Origin: G963666895 sp963666895
Lineage (GTDB): Bacteria; Desulfobacterota; Desulfovibrionia; Desulfovibrionales; Desulfovibrionaceae
Reading direction: 5' to 3'
DNA: 64,000 nucleotides
NCBI GenBank assembly: GCA_963666895.2
Contig: CAXXNS010000005.1
Location: forward strand, 36,426 to 100,425
The notes beneath the pieces are model-generated. The model made no database searches. It saw nothing but the letters and a program-made list of their open reading frames with translations, and was not told where the DNA came from. Each line of letters starts with the position of its first letter. Within the stretch, counting starts at the first letter, position 1. Below are positions 14,631 through 23,475 of the stretch, piece after piece. A program made the position numbers and the translations under genes.

Positions 14631-17468
14631 ATGCGCTTCGTTCGCTCACGGTCCGCTCTCCTTCTCCCGCTTCTGTGCCTGACGGCCGCGTTGTGGGCCG
14701 GGATTTCCCCTGCCGCGGAGCCGGACAAGTCCCTGGCCCTGGGGGTGGTGCTGCACGACGCCCAGGGCGGCCCCCTGCTGACCCTGAACCTGGGCTCGGG
14801 CTGCACGTTCGACCAGGACGGCATGGCCTGCCGGGTCGAGTTCGGTTCCACCCGGGTGGACCTGCCGTTCCTGGCCGCCGATCTCTCCGGCCAGGGGGAG
14901 GTGCGGGTCACGGGCCGGGGCGTGTCCGTGTCCGGCCTGACCCTGTCCTTGCCGGGCGCGCGCTTCGATCCCTGGGCCCTGACCGAATCCGGGGCCGAAT
15001 CCGGGGCCGAATCCGAACCAGAATCCGAACCGGGCCAGCCCCGTATCGTGGACATCGTCATCACGGGCAGCGGTGCCTACGATCCGGCCGCGGGCTCGCT
15101 CAACCTGGACAAGGCCGAGGTGCGCCTGGCCGACGGCTCCGGCCGGATCGCCGTGCTCACCGGCTCCCTGGCCATGGGCGCGGACGGACTGTCCGCCCGG
15201 CTGCACGCGGACCTGGCCGCGCCGGAACGGCTGCTGTCCCTGCTCGGCCCCCTGGCGCCCGAAGAACTGGCCCAGGCCTCCTTTTCCGGCCCGGTTCCCC
15301 TGCGCCTGGAGCTGGACAAGGCTCCCGGGCGGGCCCTGGCCGGGACCCTGCGCCTGGAGCTGGAGAAACCCGTGACCGTGGCCCTGAATCCGGACACCTC
15401 CTACGACCTGCCCACGCTCACCGGCCAGGCCGAACTGGGCCCGGTGGACCGGCCGGACGCGGGCGACGGATCGCCCCACGGCCGGGGCTGGTTCCTCAAG
15501 GGCCGGGTGGACCTGGGCGGCAAGGCGGGCTCCGGGCTGCTGGCCGACTCCCGTCTGACCTTCGACCTGGACTACCTGGACGGGGCCACGGTGGTGCGCG
15601 ACATCTCGGTGCATCCGTCCCAATCCTCGCAAGAAGCCTCGCAGCTGGCCGTGGGCCGGTTGGGCATGAGCGGCTGTCTGTTCATGCCCGAGGCGGGCGG
15701 CTGGTCCAGCCCGGACCTCAAGCTCTGGCTGGGCCCGGTGCCCTTGTCAGGCACGGCCTCCATGAGCGCGGACGGCCTGCTGGAGGCCAGGCTCGGGTCG
15801 TCCGGGGTGGACCTGGCCAACCTGGCCCCGGTGCTCACCGGGCTGACCGGCCGGGACGCCGCCCAGTGGGGCATGACCGGCAAGGCCGGGCTGTCCCTGG
15901 ACGTGACGACACAAGAGGATTCCACCAAGGCCGGGGTGTCCCTGCGGCTGCGGGGCGCCGGGTTTTTCGACCCCGAGGGGCTGACCGGGGTCATGGCCGG
16001 GGCCCAGGATTTGGACATGGACCTGCGCCTGGACTACGCGGCCTGGCCCGGCACGGACAAGGTGACCGCCCGGCTCGAAGTGGACAAGGGCGGATTCCTG
16101 TACTCGACCATGTTTTTCGATTTCGCCCAGAATCCGTTCACGGCCAAGGGCTCGGGACGGATCAAGGGCGACGGCGGTTTTCAGGACCTGTCCCTGGCCG
16201 CCCAGTGGCAGGGGCTGTTCGATCTGGACGCCTCGGGAGGCGGCTCCCAGGAGGCCTGGCAGGCGGCCGTGGACCTGCGCGACGTGCAACTGGGCCCGGT
16301 CTTCCAGACCTTCGTGGCCGTGCCCCAGGGGCTGGAATCCTTCAAGGGCGAGGGCGCGGGCCTGACCGGCACGGCCGGGCTGGACCTGACCCTGGCCCAT
16401 GAGGGCGGGGTCACGGACCTGGCCGGGCGGCTGCAACTGGAAGGCGGCCTGGCCACCGCGGACCAGAGCCTGGTGGTGGAGGACGTACGGGCCGACCTGC
16501 CCCTGGCCTACAGCTTCGGGGGCCGGCCCACCAAGACCAGCGCCCACTTTCTGCCGCCCTCTGCCTGGGGCGAACTGTCCATCGGCGCGGTGCGCACATC
16601 CCTGGTGGAGGTGCAGCCCGGAACCCTGGCCCTGGCCCTGGCCGGGAACCGGCTTTACGTGGACGGCGGCCTGGACCTGCCGCTCTACGGCGGGGTGGTG
16701 TCCCTGCGGAACATCGAGTGCGACAACCCCCTGGCAGGCGACTTCCTGCTTCTGACCGACGTCGCGGTCCAAGGCCTGGACCTGGCCAACCTGGGCGGGT
16801 CCGTGCCTTTGCAGGGCGTGCTCCACGGCGACCTGGGCCGGGTCAGCTTTTCCGAGCAGCTCCTGGTGGTGCCGGGCACGCTCAAGGGCAGCTTCTTCGG
16901 CGGGGACCTGACCCTGTGGGGCGTGTTCATGGAGCAGCCCCTGTCCGACGGCCGCATGTTCGGCCTGGACCTAGTCATCCGCAACATGGACCTGGAGCCC
17001 CTGTCCCAGGCCACGGACTTCGGCCGGGTCACCGGGCTGCTGGACGTGGAACTGCGCGGGCTGACAGTGGCCTACGGCGAGCCCGTGACCATGTGGCTCA
17101 TGGCCATGACCCCGGACGACGACGACTCCTCCAAGACCGTCAGCCTCAAGGCGGTCAACAGCCTGTCCGTGCTCGGCACGGGCTCGGGCATCGGGGACGC
17201 GGGCGTGGGCATGTTCGCCTCGTTTTTCGAGGAATTCGACTATTCGCGAATAGGCTTCCTTTGCGACCTGGATAATGATAAATTCAGGTTAAGCGGCCTG
17301 ATCCGGGAAGGCGGGGTGGAATACCTGATCAAGAAGCCTTTCCTGACCGGCATCAACGTGGTCAACCGCAATCCGGACAGCACTGTGAGCTTCCGGGACA
17401 TGATGGAGAGAGTGGAAAGGGTGGTGGGGGACGAGTCCTCGGACGGCCCCCAAATCCAGATGAACTGA
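14631..17468 (+). CDS. YdbH/AsmA-like intermembrane lipid-transport protein
   Basis: A 945-aa protein with an N-terminal signal or anchor (MRFVRSRSALLLPLLCLTAA) and a long repetitive beta-rich body. The C-terminal region, from GVVSLRNIECDNP through TGLLDVELRGLTVAYGEPV, resembles the YdbH/DctA-YdbH C-terminal domain. In E. coli YdbH bridges the membranes and moves phospholipids with YnbE and YdbL. A YdbL-like DUF1318 lipoprotein gene follows 65 bp downstream. A low-complexity ESGAESGAESEPESEPG segment lies near residue 125. The ATG at 14631 starts the signal peptide; a TTG at 14607 is an alternative. Confidence 0.72.
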   Translation: MRFVRSRSALLLPLLCLTAALWAGISPAAEPDKSLALGVVLHDAQGGPLLTLNLGSGCTFDQDGMACRVEFGSTRVDLPFLAADLSGQGEVRVTGRGVSVSGLTLSLPGARFDPWALTESGAESGAESEPESEPGQPRIVDIVITGSGAYDPAAGSLNLDKAEVRLADGSGRIAVLTGSLAMGADGLSARLHADLAAPERLLSLLGPLAPEELAQASFSGPVPLRLELDKAPGRALAGTLRLELEKPVTVALNPDTSYDLPTLTGQAELGPVDRPDAGDGSPHGRGWFLKGRVDLGGKAGSGLLADSRLTFDLDYLDGATVVRDISVHPSQSSQEASQLAVGRLGMSGCLFMPEAGGWSSPDLKLWLGPVPLSGTASMSADGLLEARLGSSGVDLANLAPVLTGLTGRDAAQWGMTGKAGLSLDVTTQEDSTKAGVSLRLRGAGFFDPEGLTGVMAGAQDLDMDLRLDYAAWPGTDKVTARLEVDKGGFLYSTMFFDFAQNPFTAKGSGRIKGDGGFQDLSLAAQWQGLFDLDASGGGSQEAWQAAVDLRDVQLGPVFQTFVAVPQGLESFKGEGAGLTGTAGLDLTLAHEGGVTDLAGRLQLEGGLATADQSLVVEDVRADLPLAYSFGGRPTKTSAHFLPPSAWGELSIGAVRTSLVEVQPGTLALALAGNRLYVDGGLDLPLYGGVVSLRNIECDNPLAGDFLLLTDVAVQGLDLANLGGSVPLQGVLHGDLGRVSFSEQLLVVPGTLKGSFFGGDLTLWGVFMEQPLSDGRMFGLDLVIRNMDLEPLSQATDFGRVTGLLDVELRGLTVAYGEPVTMWLMAMTPDDDDSSKTVSLKAVNSLSVLGTGSGIGDAGVGMFASFFEEFDYSRIGFLCDLDNDKFRLSGLIREGGVEYLIKKPFLTGINVVNRNPDSTVSFRDMMERVERVVGDESSDGPQIQMN

Positions 17469-17533
17469 AACCAGATGAACTGAAGCGGCCGGAATCGCGC
17501 ACCCGGCCATGCCCCAATACAGGAGGTTCTGTC

Positions 17534-18097
17534 ATGCGTTGTTGGAAAATTTCCGCGGCCCTGGTCCTGCTCCTGGCCGCCGCCTGCGTCACCGTGAACA
17601 TCTACTTCCCGGCCGCCGAGGTCCGTCAGGACGCCGAGCGGGTGGTCAAGGAAGCCTACGGCATCGAGGTCCAGGAAGGTCAGGAAGGCCAGGACGGCGG
17701 CAGCTCCGGGCTCCATCTCTTTGGTCCCACCGAGGCCTATGCCCAGGACTACGTGAACCTGAACAACGCCGCCACCCGCGGAGCCGAGCAGAAGGTCATC
17801 GGCAACACCAAGCAGCTGACCCCGTTCTTCCAGCCCGGCAACGTGGGCCTGGACAGCGGCGGGTTCGCGGCCCTGCGCACCCAGGAAGGGCTGGCCATGC
17901 CCGACGTGGCGGCGGTCCAGCGTCTGGTGCAGCAGGACAAGCAGTACAAGATGGACCTGTACAAGGCCAAGGCCGAGGCCGCGGGCACTCCGGGCAAGGT
18001 GGGCGAGGTGCAGAGCATCTACGCCGAGGTCTGGAAGCAGTACGCCCAGTCCGGCTGGTGGATTCAGGACGCCAACGGCGGTTGGCGGCAGAAGTAG
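17534..18097 (+). CDS. DUF1318 (YdbL-like) lipoprotein
   Basis: A 187-aa predicted outer-membrane lipoprotein: hydrophobic leader, then a lipobox LLAAAC. The mature protein begins CVTVNIYFPAAEVRQDAERVV, typical of DUF1318 proteins of delta-proteobacteria, and ends with the DUF1318 segment GWWIQDANGGWRQK. Strong ribosome site (AGGAGG). It follows the YdbH-like gene and probably works with it. No separate YnbE-like small lipoprotein gene is seen; the lipobox here may serve that role (inference). Confidence 0.78.
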   Translation: MRCWKISAALVLLLAAACVTVNIYFPAAEVRQDAERVVKEAYGIEVQEGQEGQDGGSSGLHLFGPTEAYAQDYVNLNNAATRGAEQKVIGNTKQLTPFFQPGNVGLDSGGFAALRTQEGLAMPDVAAVQRLVQQDKQYKMDLYKAKAEAAGTPGKVGEVQSIYAEVWKQYAQSGWWIQDANGGWRQK

Positions 18098-18121
18098 GAC
18101 TTGATTCTACAAAGACGCAAA

Positions 18122-18147
18122 GGGCGGCCTTCGGGCCGCCTTTTTCA
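18122..18147 (+). terminator. Intrinsic terminator after the DUF1318 gene
   Basis: GGCGGCC and GGGCCGCC pair around a TTC(G) loop, followed by TTTTT. It ends the plus-strand YdbH-DUF1318 transcript and lies beside the end of the convergent marC gene. Confidence 0.85.
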
Positions 18148-18744
18148 TGCCAAAAAGCCCTTGATCCCGGACAGGATCAGCTGGGCGGACAGGGCGGACA
18201 GGATCAGGCCGGTGAGCTTCATGAGGATGCCCAGGACCACGGGCCCGACCAGCCGCTCGATGCGGTCGGCCAGGAACAGGAACGCACCCACGGTCACGCC
18301 CGCGGAGAGCAGGGCGGCCAGCCCGGCCAGCCGGGCCGCTCCGGTCAGCTCGGAGCCCAGGACCATCAAGGTGCCGATGGTGGCCGGTCCGACGATGAAG
18401 GGGATGGCCAGGGGCACCACGGCCACGTCGCCCTCGGTTTCGTCCGCGCTGGGCCCGGACTTGCCCCGGACCAGGGAGATGGCCGACAGGAAGAGCAGGG
18501 CTCCGGCCCCGACGCGAAAGGCGTCCAGGGTGATGCCCAACACGTCGAAGATGCGGGGGCCGAAGAAGTAGAGCACCCCCGAGGTGGCCAGCACGGTGGT
18601 GGTGGCCCGGGCGGCCACGCCCTTCTTTTTTCGGGGCTCCATGCCCCGGGTCAGGGCCAGGAAGACCGTGAGCGCGAAGAACGGCGTCAGCAGGAAGAAG
18701 AACTTGATGTAGACGGAGACAAAGAGTTCGGCGGTCTGTTCCAC
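18145..18744 (-). CDS. MarC-family integral membrane protein
   Basis: A 199-aa, six-segment membrane protein of the MarC/UPF0056 family. FFALTVFLALTRGM near residue 21 and VPLAIPFIVGPATIGTLMVL near 110 match the two family repeats. Function is not established for the family. GTG start preceded by GGGAGGGAG. It is followed upstream on the same strand by a small GNAT-like gene. Confidence 0.85.
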   Translation of the reverse strand: MEQTAELFVSVYIKFFFLLTPFFALTVFLALTRGMEPRKKKGVAARATTTVLATSGVLYFFGPRIFDVLGITLDAFRVGAGALLFLSAISLVRGKSGPSADETEGDVAVVPLAIPFIVGPATIGTLMVLGSELTGAARLAGLAALLSAGVTVGAFLFLADRIERLVGPVVLGILMKLTGLILSALSAQLILSGIKGFLA

Positions 18745-18784
18745 TTCGGCTCCCTCCCTTGGCCTGCGGGGCCGGCCCCCGGCG

Positions 18785-19147
18785 TCAGGCCATGAACTCG
18801 GTCAGTTCGCAGTTGGTCAGGAATTCCTGTTCCTTGCTCCCGGCCGGGACCAGGGTGGCTTCGCCCTGGCGACGGATCAGGTACTCGACCATGGACCGGC
18901 CGATGTCGAACCCGGCCGCGTAGGGGATCATGGCCAGGTCGCGGATCTCCTGGCCCTTGTCCCCGTCCACCAGGCGGCACAGGCCGACCAGGATGTCCAC
19001 GTCCAGGGACAGGCAGACGTCCTTGGCCGCCTCGAAGTCCTGCTGCAGGGTCTTGGGGTCGCGGGGCGCGAACCCGGCCTTTTCATAGATGGCTGCCGCC
19101 GCGGACCAGTCCACGTTGTCCAGGTCGAATTTCAGGGTCAGGTGCAT
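18785..19147 (-). CDS. GNAT-like small protein
   Basis: A 120-aa protein that follows the order of GNAT acetyltransferases: an early DNVDWSAAAAIYEKAGFAPRD segment, an ILVGLCRLVDGDKGQEIRDLAMIPYAAGFDIGRSM core (given here in two parts: VGLCRLVDGD and MIPYAAGFDIGRSM), and a short C-terminal helix. The acetyl-CoA loop (R/QxxGxG/A) is degenerate (AAGFDIG), so activity is doubtful. Located between recN and marC on the same strand. Confidence 0.6.
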   Translation of the reverse strand: MHLTLKFDLDNVDWSAAAAIYEKAGFAPRDPKTLQQDFEAAKDVCLSLDVDILVGLCRLVDGDKGQEIRDLAMIPYAAGFDIGRSMVEYLIRRQGEATLVPAGSKEQEFLTNCELTEFMA

Positions 19148-19225
19148 GCGTATCCTCCGAAATGATTCTTGCTGATGGGGTCGGTCGGCGGCTTTTTTCC
19201 CACAATCCGGGTCAAAAGGCGAGGG

Positions 19226-20830
19226 TCATCTTACCAGCTGCGCGGCCAGGGCGTCGCCCTTGTCCCCGCCCCCGGCCATGCGCGACAACTCTCCAAAGAC
19301 CTGGTCCCTGGCCAGCCGCTCGCACCGGGTGTAGGTCAGGCCGCCTTCCACCTCCTTGCCGATGCGGAAGTGGCGGTCGGCCAGGGAGGCCAATTGGGGC
19401 CAGTGGGTGATGAGCAGGACCTGCTGCCGCCCGGCCAGCTGCCTGAGCTTGTCGCCCAGGCTGGCCAGGGTCAGGCCGCCGATGCCCGCGTCCACCTCGT
19501 CGAACAACAGCGAGGGCCGGTCCTGGCCGCCCCCGGCCCGCAGGCTGACCAGGGCCAGGAGAAAGCGCGACAGCTCGCCGCCCGAGGCGATGCGGTCCAG
19601 GGGCTGGGGAGCCTGGCCCGGGTTGGGCACCCAGAGCAGGCGGCCCTTCTTTTCTATGATGCCGGGATGGATCTCGGCCTGCTCAAAGGCCATGTCCACG
19701 CGCACGTGCTCGGAAAAGCCCAGGTCCTTGAGCTCGGCCTCCAACCGGCGGCACAGGGTCTCGGCCGCCTCGGCCCGGGCCTGGTTCAGGCCGTTGACCA
19801 CTTGGTCCAGTTGCCCAGCCAGGGCCTTTTCCTCCTTGTCCAGCCGGGTCAGGTCCAGGGAGCAGGCGTCCAGAAAGGACAGGTTCTCCCCGATTTCCCG
19901 GGCCATGCCCAGGATGCCGTCCAGGTCGCGGCCCAGCTTGCGCTTGAGCCGGGAGAGCTCGAACAGCCGGGACTCCAGCTTGTCCAGGCTGGCGTAGGGG
20001 GTGTCGGCCTCCATGCCCGGGCGGCGGGAGAGCTTGCGTTGCAGGTCGTCCAGGTTGAGCCGGAACTCCTCGGCCGCCTCGGCCTCCGGGGCCAGGGACG
20101 GGTCCAGCCCGGCCAGCAGGGACAGCTCCCGGGCCAGGAGCCCGGCCTGTTCGCCCAGCCCGGCCTCGCCGGACAGCAGGTCCAGGACGCGCTCCTGGGA
20201 CTCGCGCACAATGTCGGCCTGCTTCAGGGTCTGGCGAGTGGTTTCCAGCTCCTCTTCTTCGCCCGGCTTGGGGCCGACGCGGTCGATCTCGGCCTTCTGG
20301 TACTCCAGGAACTCGCGCTGCCGGGTCAGCTCCTCGGAGCGTTCCAGGATTTCGCGCTTGCGGGCCAGCAGGGCGCGCATCTCGGCCACCAGCCGGTCGC
20401 GCTCGTCCAGAAGGCCTTGGTCGGGCAGGAAGCTGTCCAGTGTCTCGGCCTGGAAGGCGGGCGACAGGAGCTTTTGCTGGCCGTGCTGGCTGGTGTGGGC
20501 CACCAGGGAGGAGCGCAGCTCGCGGATGGCCTCCTGGGAGGACAGGGCGTCGTTGACAAAGGCCCGGCTGCGTCCGGTTTCGGCCGAGAGCTCCCGGCGC
20601 AGGATGACCTCGCCGTCCTCGGTGACGAACAGGGCCTCCACCTGGGCCTTGTCCGCGCCCGGCCGGACCAGGTCCCTGGACATGCGTTCCCCGGTCAGGA
20701 AGTCCACGGCCCGCAGGATGAAGCTCTTGCCCGCGCCGGTCTCGCCGGTGAGCACGTTGAGCCCGGGCGCGAACTCGATCTCCGCGTCCTCGATCAGGGC
20801 CAGGTTCCGTATGCGCAGAAGCTCCAGCAT
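19226..20830 (-). CDS. recN: DNA repair protein RecN
   Basis: SMC-like ATPase for double-strand break repair, 534 aa (family about 550). The N-terminus has MLELLRIRNLALIEDAEIEF and Walker A GETGAGKS; central coiled coils span about residues 150-360. The C-terminal half has SGGELSRFLLALVSL (signature) and LLFDEVDAGIGG (Walker B), then LLITHWPQLA. The ATG at 20830 begins the conserved N-terminus; the open frame extends 106 codons further upstream but overlaps pabB and is unrelated. Confidence 0.95.
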   Translation of the reverse strand: MLELLRIRNLALIEDAEIEFAPGLNVLTGETGAGKSFILRAVDFLTGERMSRDLVRPGADKAQVEALFVTEDGEVILRRELSAETGRSRAFVNDALSSQEAIRELRSSLVAHTSQHGQQKLLSPAFQAETLDSFLPDQGLLDERDRLVAEMRALLARKREILERSEELTRQREFLEYQKAEIDRVGPKPGEEEELETTRQTLKQADIVRESQERVLDLLSGEAGLGEQAGLLARELSLLAGLDPSLAPEAEAAEEFRLNLDDLQRKLSRRPGMEADTPYASLDKLESRLFELSRLKRKLGRDLDGILGMAREIGENLSFLDACSLDLTRLDKEEKALAGQLDQVVNGLNQARAEAAETLCRRLEAELKDLGFSEHVRVDMAFEQAEIHPGIIEKKGRLLWVPNPGQAPQPLDRIASGGELSRFLLALVSLRAGGGQDRPSLLFDEVDAGIGGLTLASLGDKLRQLAGRQQVLLITHWPQLASLADRHFRIGKEVEGGLTYTRCERLARDQVFGELSRMAGGGDKGDALAAQLVR

Positions 20831-20865
20831 TATGGGATGATGTGTATCCGGCCGCAAGGGGGCCG

Positions 20866-22620
20866 TCAACGCGGTGAGGGCCGGTCGGCCAGGATGGCGG
20901 GCATCCAGCGGCGCACCGAATTGACCAGCCAGAGCCGCTCGGCCCTCTCCACGTCTTTTTTGCGCAGAACCCGTTCGCGCACCAGGCCGCGGTCCAGGAG
21001 TTGCTGCCGGAACACGCCGTTCAGCAGGCCGCAGCGCCTCGCCGGGGTCCAGAGGCGGCCGTCCAGGAGGACCACCAGGTTGGCCCGGCAGGATTCGGTC
21101 ACTTGGCCGTGCTCGTTGACCAGGAGCACGTCGTCGCAATCGGGACATCGGGCCAGGGCCTGGTCATATATTTCCCTCCGCGTGGTCTTGTGGAACAGGA
21201 AGGGGTCGGACGAATCCACGGGCTTTGAAGCCCAGTCCACGACGCGCGTGCGCCGGGGTTCCCGGGGCAGGGGACGCTGTTCAATGTGCGTCTGGCCGCG
21301 CTCGTCCACCAGGAGCCGGACAAGATGACGTCCCGTGCCGCATTGGTTGGCCAGTGCGGCCAGGACGGACCGGATGCGGTCCCGGGAGCAGGCGAACCCG
21401 AAGTAGCGGGCCGAGGCGGCCAAGCGGTCCAAATGGGCTTCCAGATAGGCGAAACGGCCGCGGTCCAGGAGCAGGGTTTCCAGGAGCTCGAACGCGGGCC
21501 GGGGCCGGGACAGGAAACGCATCTTGACCAGGCACTCCCCGTATTCGTCCCGGGCCGAGGAGTCCCAGGTGATCCCGCCGCCCACGTGGAAGCGGGCCCG
21601 GCCGGTGTCCGCGTCCAGGACCACGGTGCGGATGGGCACGTTGAAGCAGCAGTCCCCGCCCGGGGCCACGTGGCCGACGGCCCCGCAGTACAGGCCGCGC
21701 GCGTGGGGCTCCAGGTCCCGGAGGATGCCCATGGTCCGGATCTTGGGCGCGCCGGTGATGGAGCCGCAGGGGAACAGGGCGGCCAGGATGTCCGCCAGGC
21801 ACGCGCCCTCGGGCAGCTCGGCCCGCACCCGGGAGATCATCTGCCACAGGGTGGGGTACGGCTCCACGGCGCAGAGCGCGTCCACGCGCACCGAGCCGGG
21901 CCTGGCCACGCGGCCCAGGTCGTTGCGGGTCAGGTCGGTGATCATGACGTTCTCGGCCCTGTTCTTGGGGCAGGCCGCCAGTTGGTCGCGATGTGCCAAG
22001 TCTTCTTCGAGCCAGCGGCCCCGGGCCAGGGTGCCCTTCATGGGCCGGGCCTCGATGCGGCTTCCCCGGCGGCGGAAAAAGAGCTCCGGGGAAAGGGACA
22101 GAATTTTGAAGCGGCCCGTGTCCAGAAAGGCCGTGTACCCGGCTTGCTGGGCCAGGGCCAGATCCTGCCACCAGGCCAGGACGTCCCCGGTGAAGTCGCA
22201 GGCAAAGGGCAGGGTGTAGTTGGCCTGGTAGGTTTCTCCCTGGCGGATGTGCTCCCTGATCCGGGCCACGGCCGCGTCGTAGCGATCCCGGTCCACCAGG
22301 GGCGTCCAGGGGGTGTGGCTGTACGCGCCGGAATGGGATTTTGGCCGGGGCGAGGGGCCGGGGAAGATGGCGGCCCAGAGCAGGGGTGGGCCGTCCGGAT
22401 CGGGCGCGTGCACGCGCATGGCCGCGTCGAAGGCCGGGGCGGCTTCGTAGGCCAGGGCCAGGGTCGTCCACCGTCCCTGTCGGGCGGCCTCGTCGATCCG
22501 TTCCAGGGCGGGCCGGACGTCCTCCATCCGCCGTGCCTCCAGGATTACGAAGGGGTCGCGCAGGTGCAGGTCGTCGAAGCCGTGGGGTCCGTGGGAACGG
22601 AAGATGGCGCTTACGGGCAT
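20866..22620 (-). CDS. pabB: Fused aminodeoxychorismate synthase component I / aminodeoxychorismate lyase
   Basis: A 584-aa fusion for p-aminobenzoate (folate) synthesis. Residues about 90-380 are the chorismate-utilising domain (GETYQANYTLPF; SPELFFRRRG; MKGTLARG; NVMITDLTRNDLGRVA; FPCGSITGAPKIR; GGGITWDS). Residues about 385-584 are a PLP-dependent aminotransferase class IV lyase (ETLLLDRGRFAYLEAHLDRL; RREIYDQAL; LLVNEHGQVTESCRANLVV). The fusion should turn chorismate plus ammonia directly into PABA; the glutamine amidotransferase PabA is not in the window. No clear ribosome site before the ATG at 22620. Confidence 0.9.
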   Translation of the reverse strand: MPVSAIFRSHGPHGFDDLHLRDPFVILEARRMEDVRPALERIDEAARQGRWTTLALAYEAAPAFDAAMRVHAPDPDGPPLLWAAIFPGPSPRPKSHSGAYSHTPWTPLVDRDRYDAAVARIREHIRQGETYQANYTLPFACDFTGDVLAWWQDLALAQQAGYTAFLDTGRFKILSLSPELFFRRRGSRIEARPMKGTLARGRWLEEDLAHRDQLAACPKNRAENVMITDLTRNDLGRVARPGSVRVDALCAVEPYPTLWQMISRVRAELPEGACLADILAALFPCGSITGAPKIRTMGILRDLEPHARGLYCGAVGHVAPGGDCCFNVPIRTVVLDADTGRARFHVGGGITWDSSARDEYGECLVKMRFLSRPRPAFELLETLLLDRGRFAYLEAHLDRLAASARYFGFACSRDRIRSVLAALANQCGTGRHLVRLLVDERGQTHIEQRPLPREPRRTRVVDWASKPVDSSDPFLFHKTTRREIYDQALARCPDCDDVLLVNEHGQVTESCRANLVVLLDGRLWTPARRCGLLNGVFRQQLLDRGLVRERVLRKKDVERAERLWLVNSVRRWMPAILADRPSPR

Positions 22621-22632
22621 GGACCGGGCGGG

Positions 22633-23475
22633 CTACTGCCGCAGCCTGGGGTCGAGCAGGTCGCGCAGGGATTCGCCCACCAGGTTGTAGCCCAGCACGG
22701 TGAACAGGATGGCCAGGCCCGGGAACACGGACAGCCAGGGCGCGATGCCCAGGACCTCCTTGCCCTCCATGAGCATGTTCCCCCAGCTGGGGTCGGGCGG
22801 CTGCACGCCCAGGCCCAGGAACGACAACGAGGACTCCACCAGGATGGCCCCGGCCACGCCCAGGGTGGCCGACACCAGCACCGGGGCCAGGGCGTTGGGC
22901 AGGATGTGCCGGGTCAGGATGCGGGCCGGGCCCGCGCCCGACACCCTGGCGGCCAGCACGAAGTCGCGGCCCTTGAGCCCCAGGGTTTCGGCCCGCACCA
23001 GCCGGGCCACGCCCATCCAGGAAGTGAGCCCGATAATGACCATGATGTTGAACAGCGAGGGCTCCAGAAAGGCGATCACGGCCAGGATCAGGAAAAAGGA
23101 CGGGAAGCAGAGCATCACGTCCACCCCGCGCATGATGATCTCGTCCGTGAGCCTTCCGAAGTACCCGGCCACCAGCCCGAGCAGCAGGCCGATGGCCGTG
23201 GCGATGCCCACCGCCACGAAGCCCACCCACAGCGACACCCGGCCGCCGTACAGGATGCGCGAGAGCACGTCCCGGCCCAGGGCGTCCGTGCCCAGCCAGT
23301 GCGTTGCCGAAGGCGGCTCCAGAATGGCCTGCACGTTGATGGCCGAGGGATCAAAGGGGGCCAGCAACGGGGCCAGCACCGCGGCCAGGGACACCGTGCC
23401 CACGATGGCCAGGCCCAGCCAGAGCAGGAAGTGCCTGGACAGGCTGGAGGCCCGCTTCAGTTCGCCCCGGCTCAT
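22633..23475 (-). CDS. Dipeptide/oligopeptide-type ABC transporter permease (DppC/OppC family)
   Basis: A 280-aa permease with the OppC N-terminal segment (first membrane helix, then THWLGTDALGRDVLSRILYG) and a binding-protein-dependent transport domain with LVRAETLGLKGRDFVLAARVSG (EAA region) and LGVQPPDPSWGNMLMEG, a DppC hallmark. Start at 23475 overlaps the stop of the partner permease by four bases (ATGA), so both are co-translated. The ATPases and binding protein are not in the window. Confidence 0.9.
   Translation of the reverse strand: MSRGELKRASSLSRHFLLWLGLAIVGTVSLAAVLAPLLAPFDPSAINVQAILEPPSATHWLGTDALGRDVLSRILYGGRVSLWVGFVAVGIATAIGLLLGLVAGYFGRLTDEIIMRGVDVMLCFPSFFLILAVIAFLEPSLFNIMVIIGLTSWMGVARLVRAETLGLKGRDFVLAARVSGAGPARILTRHILPNALAPVLVSATLGVAGAILVESSLSFLGLGVQPPDPSWGNMLMEGKEVLGIAPWLSVFPGLAILFTVLGYNLVGESLRDLLDPRLRQ

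Noticed and set aside
14998..15045. Repeat GAATCCGGGGCC/GAATCCGAACC as a mobile or regulatory repeat
   Set aside because: It is an in-frame low-complexity ESGA/ESEP linker inside the YdbH-like gene.
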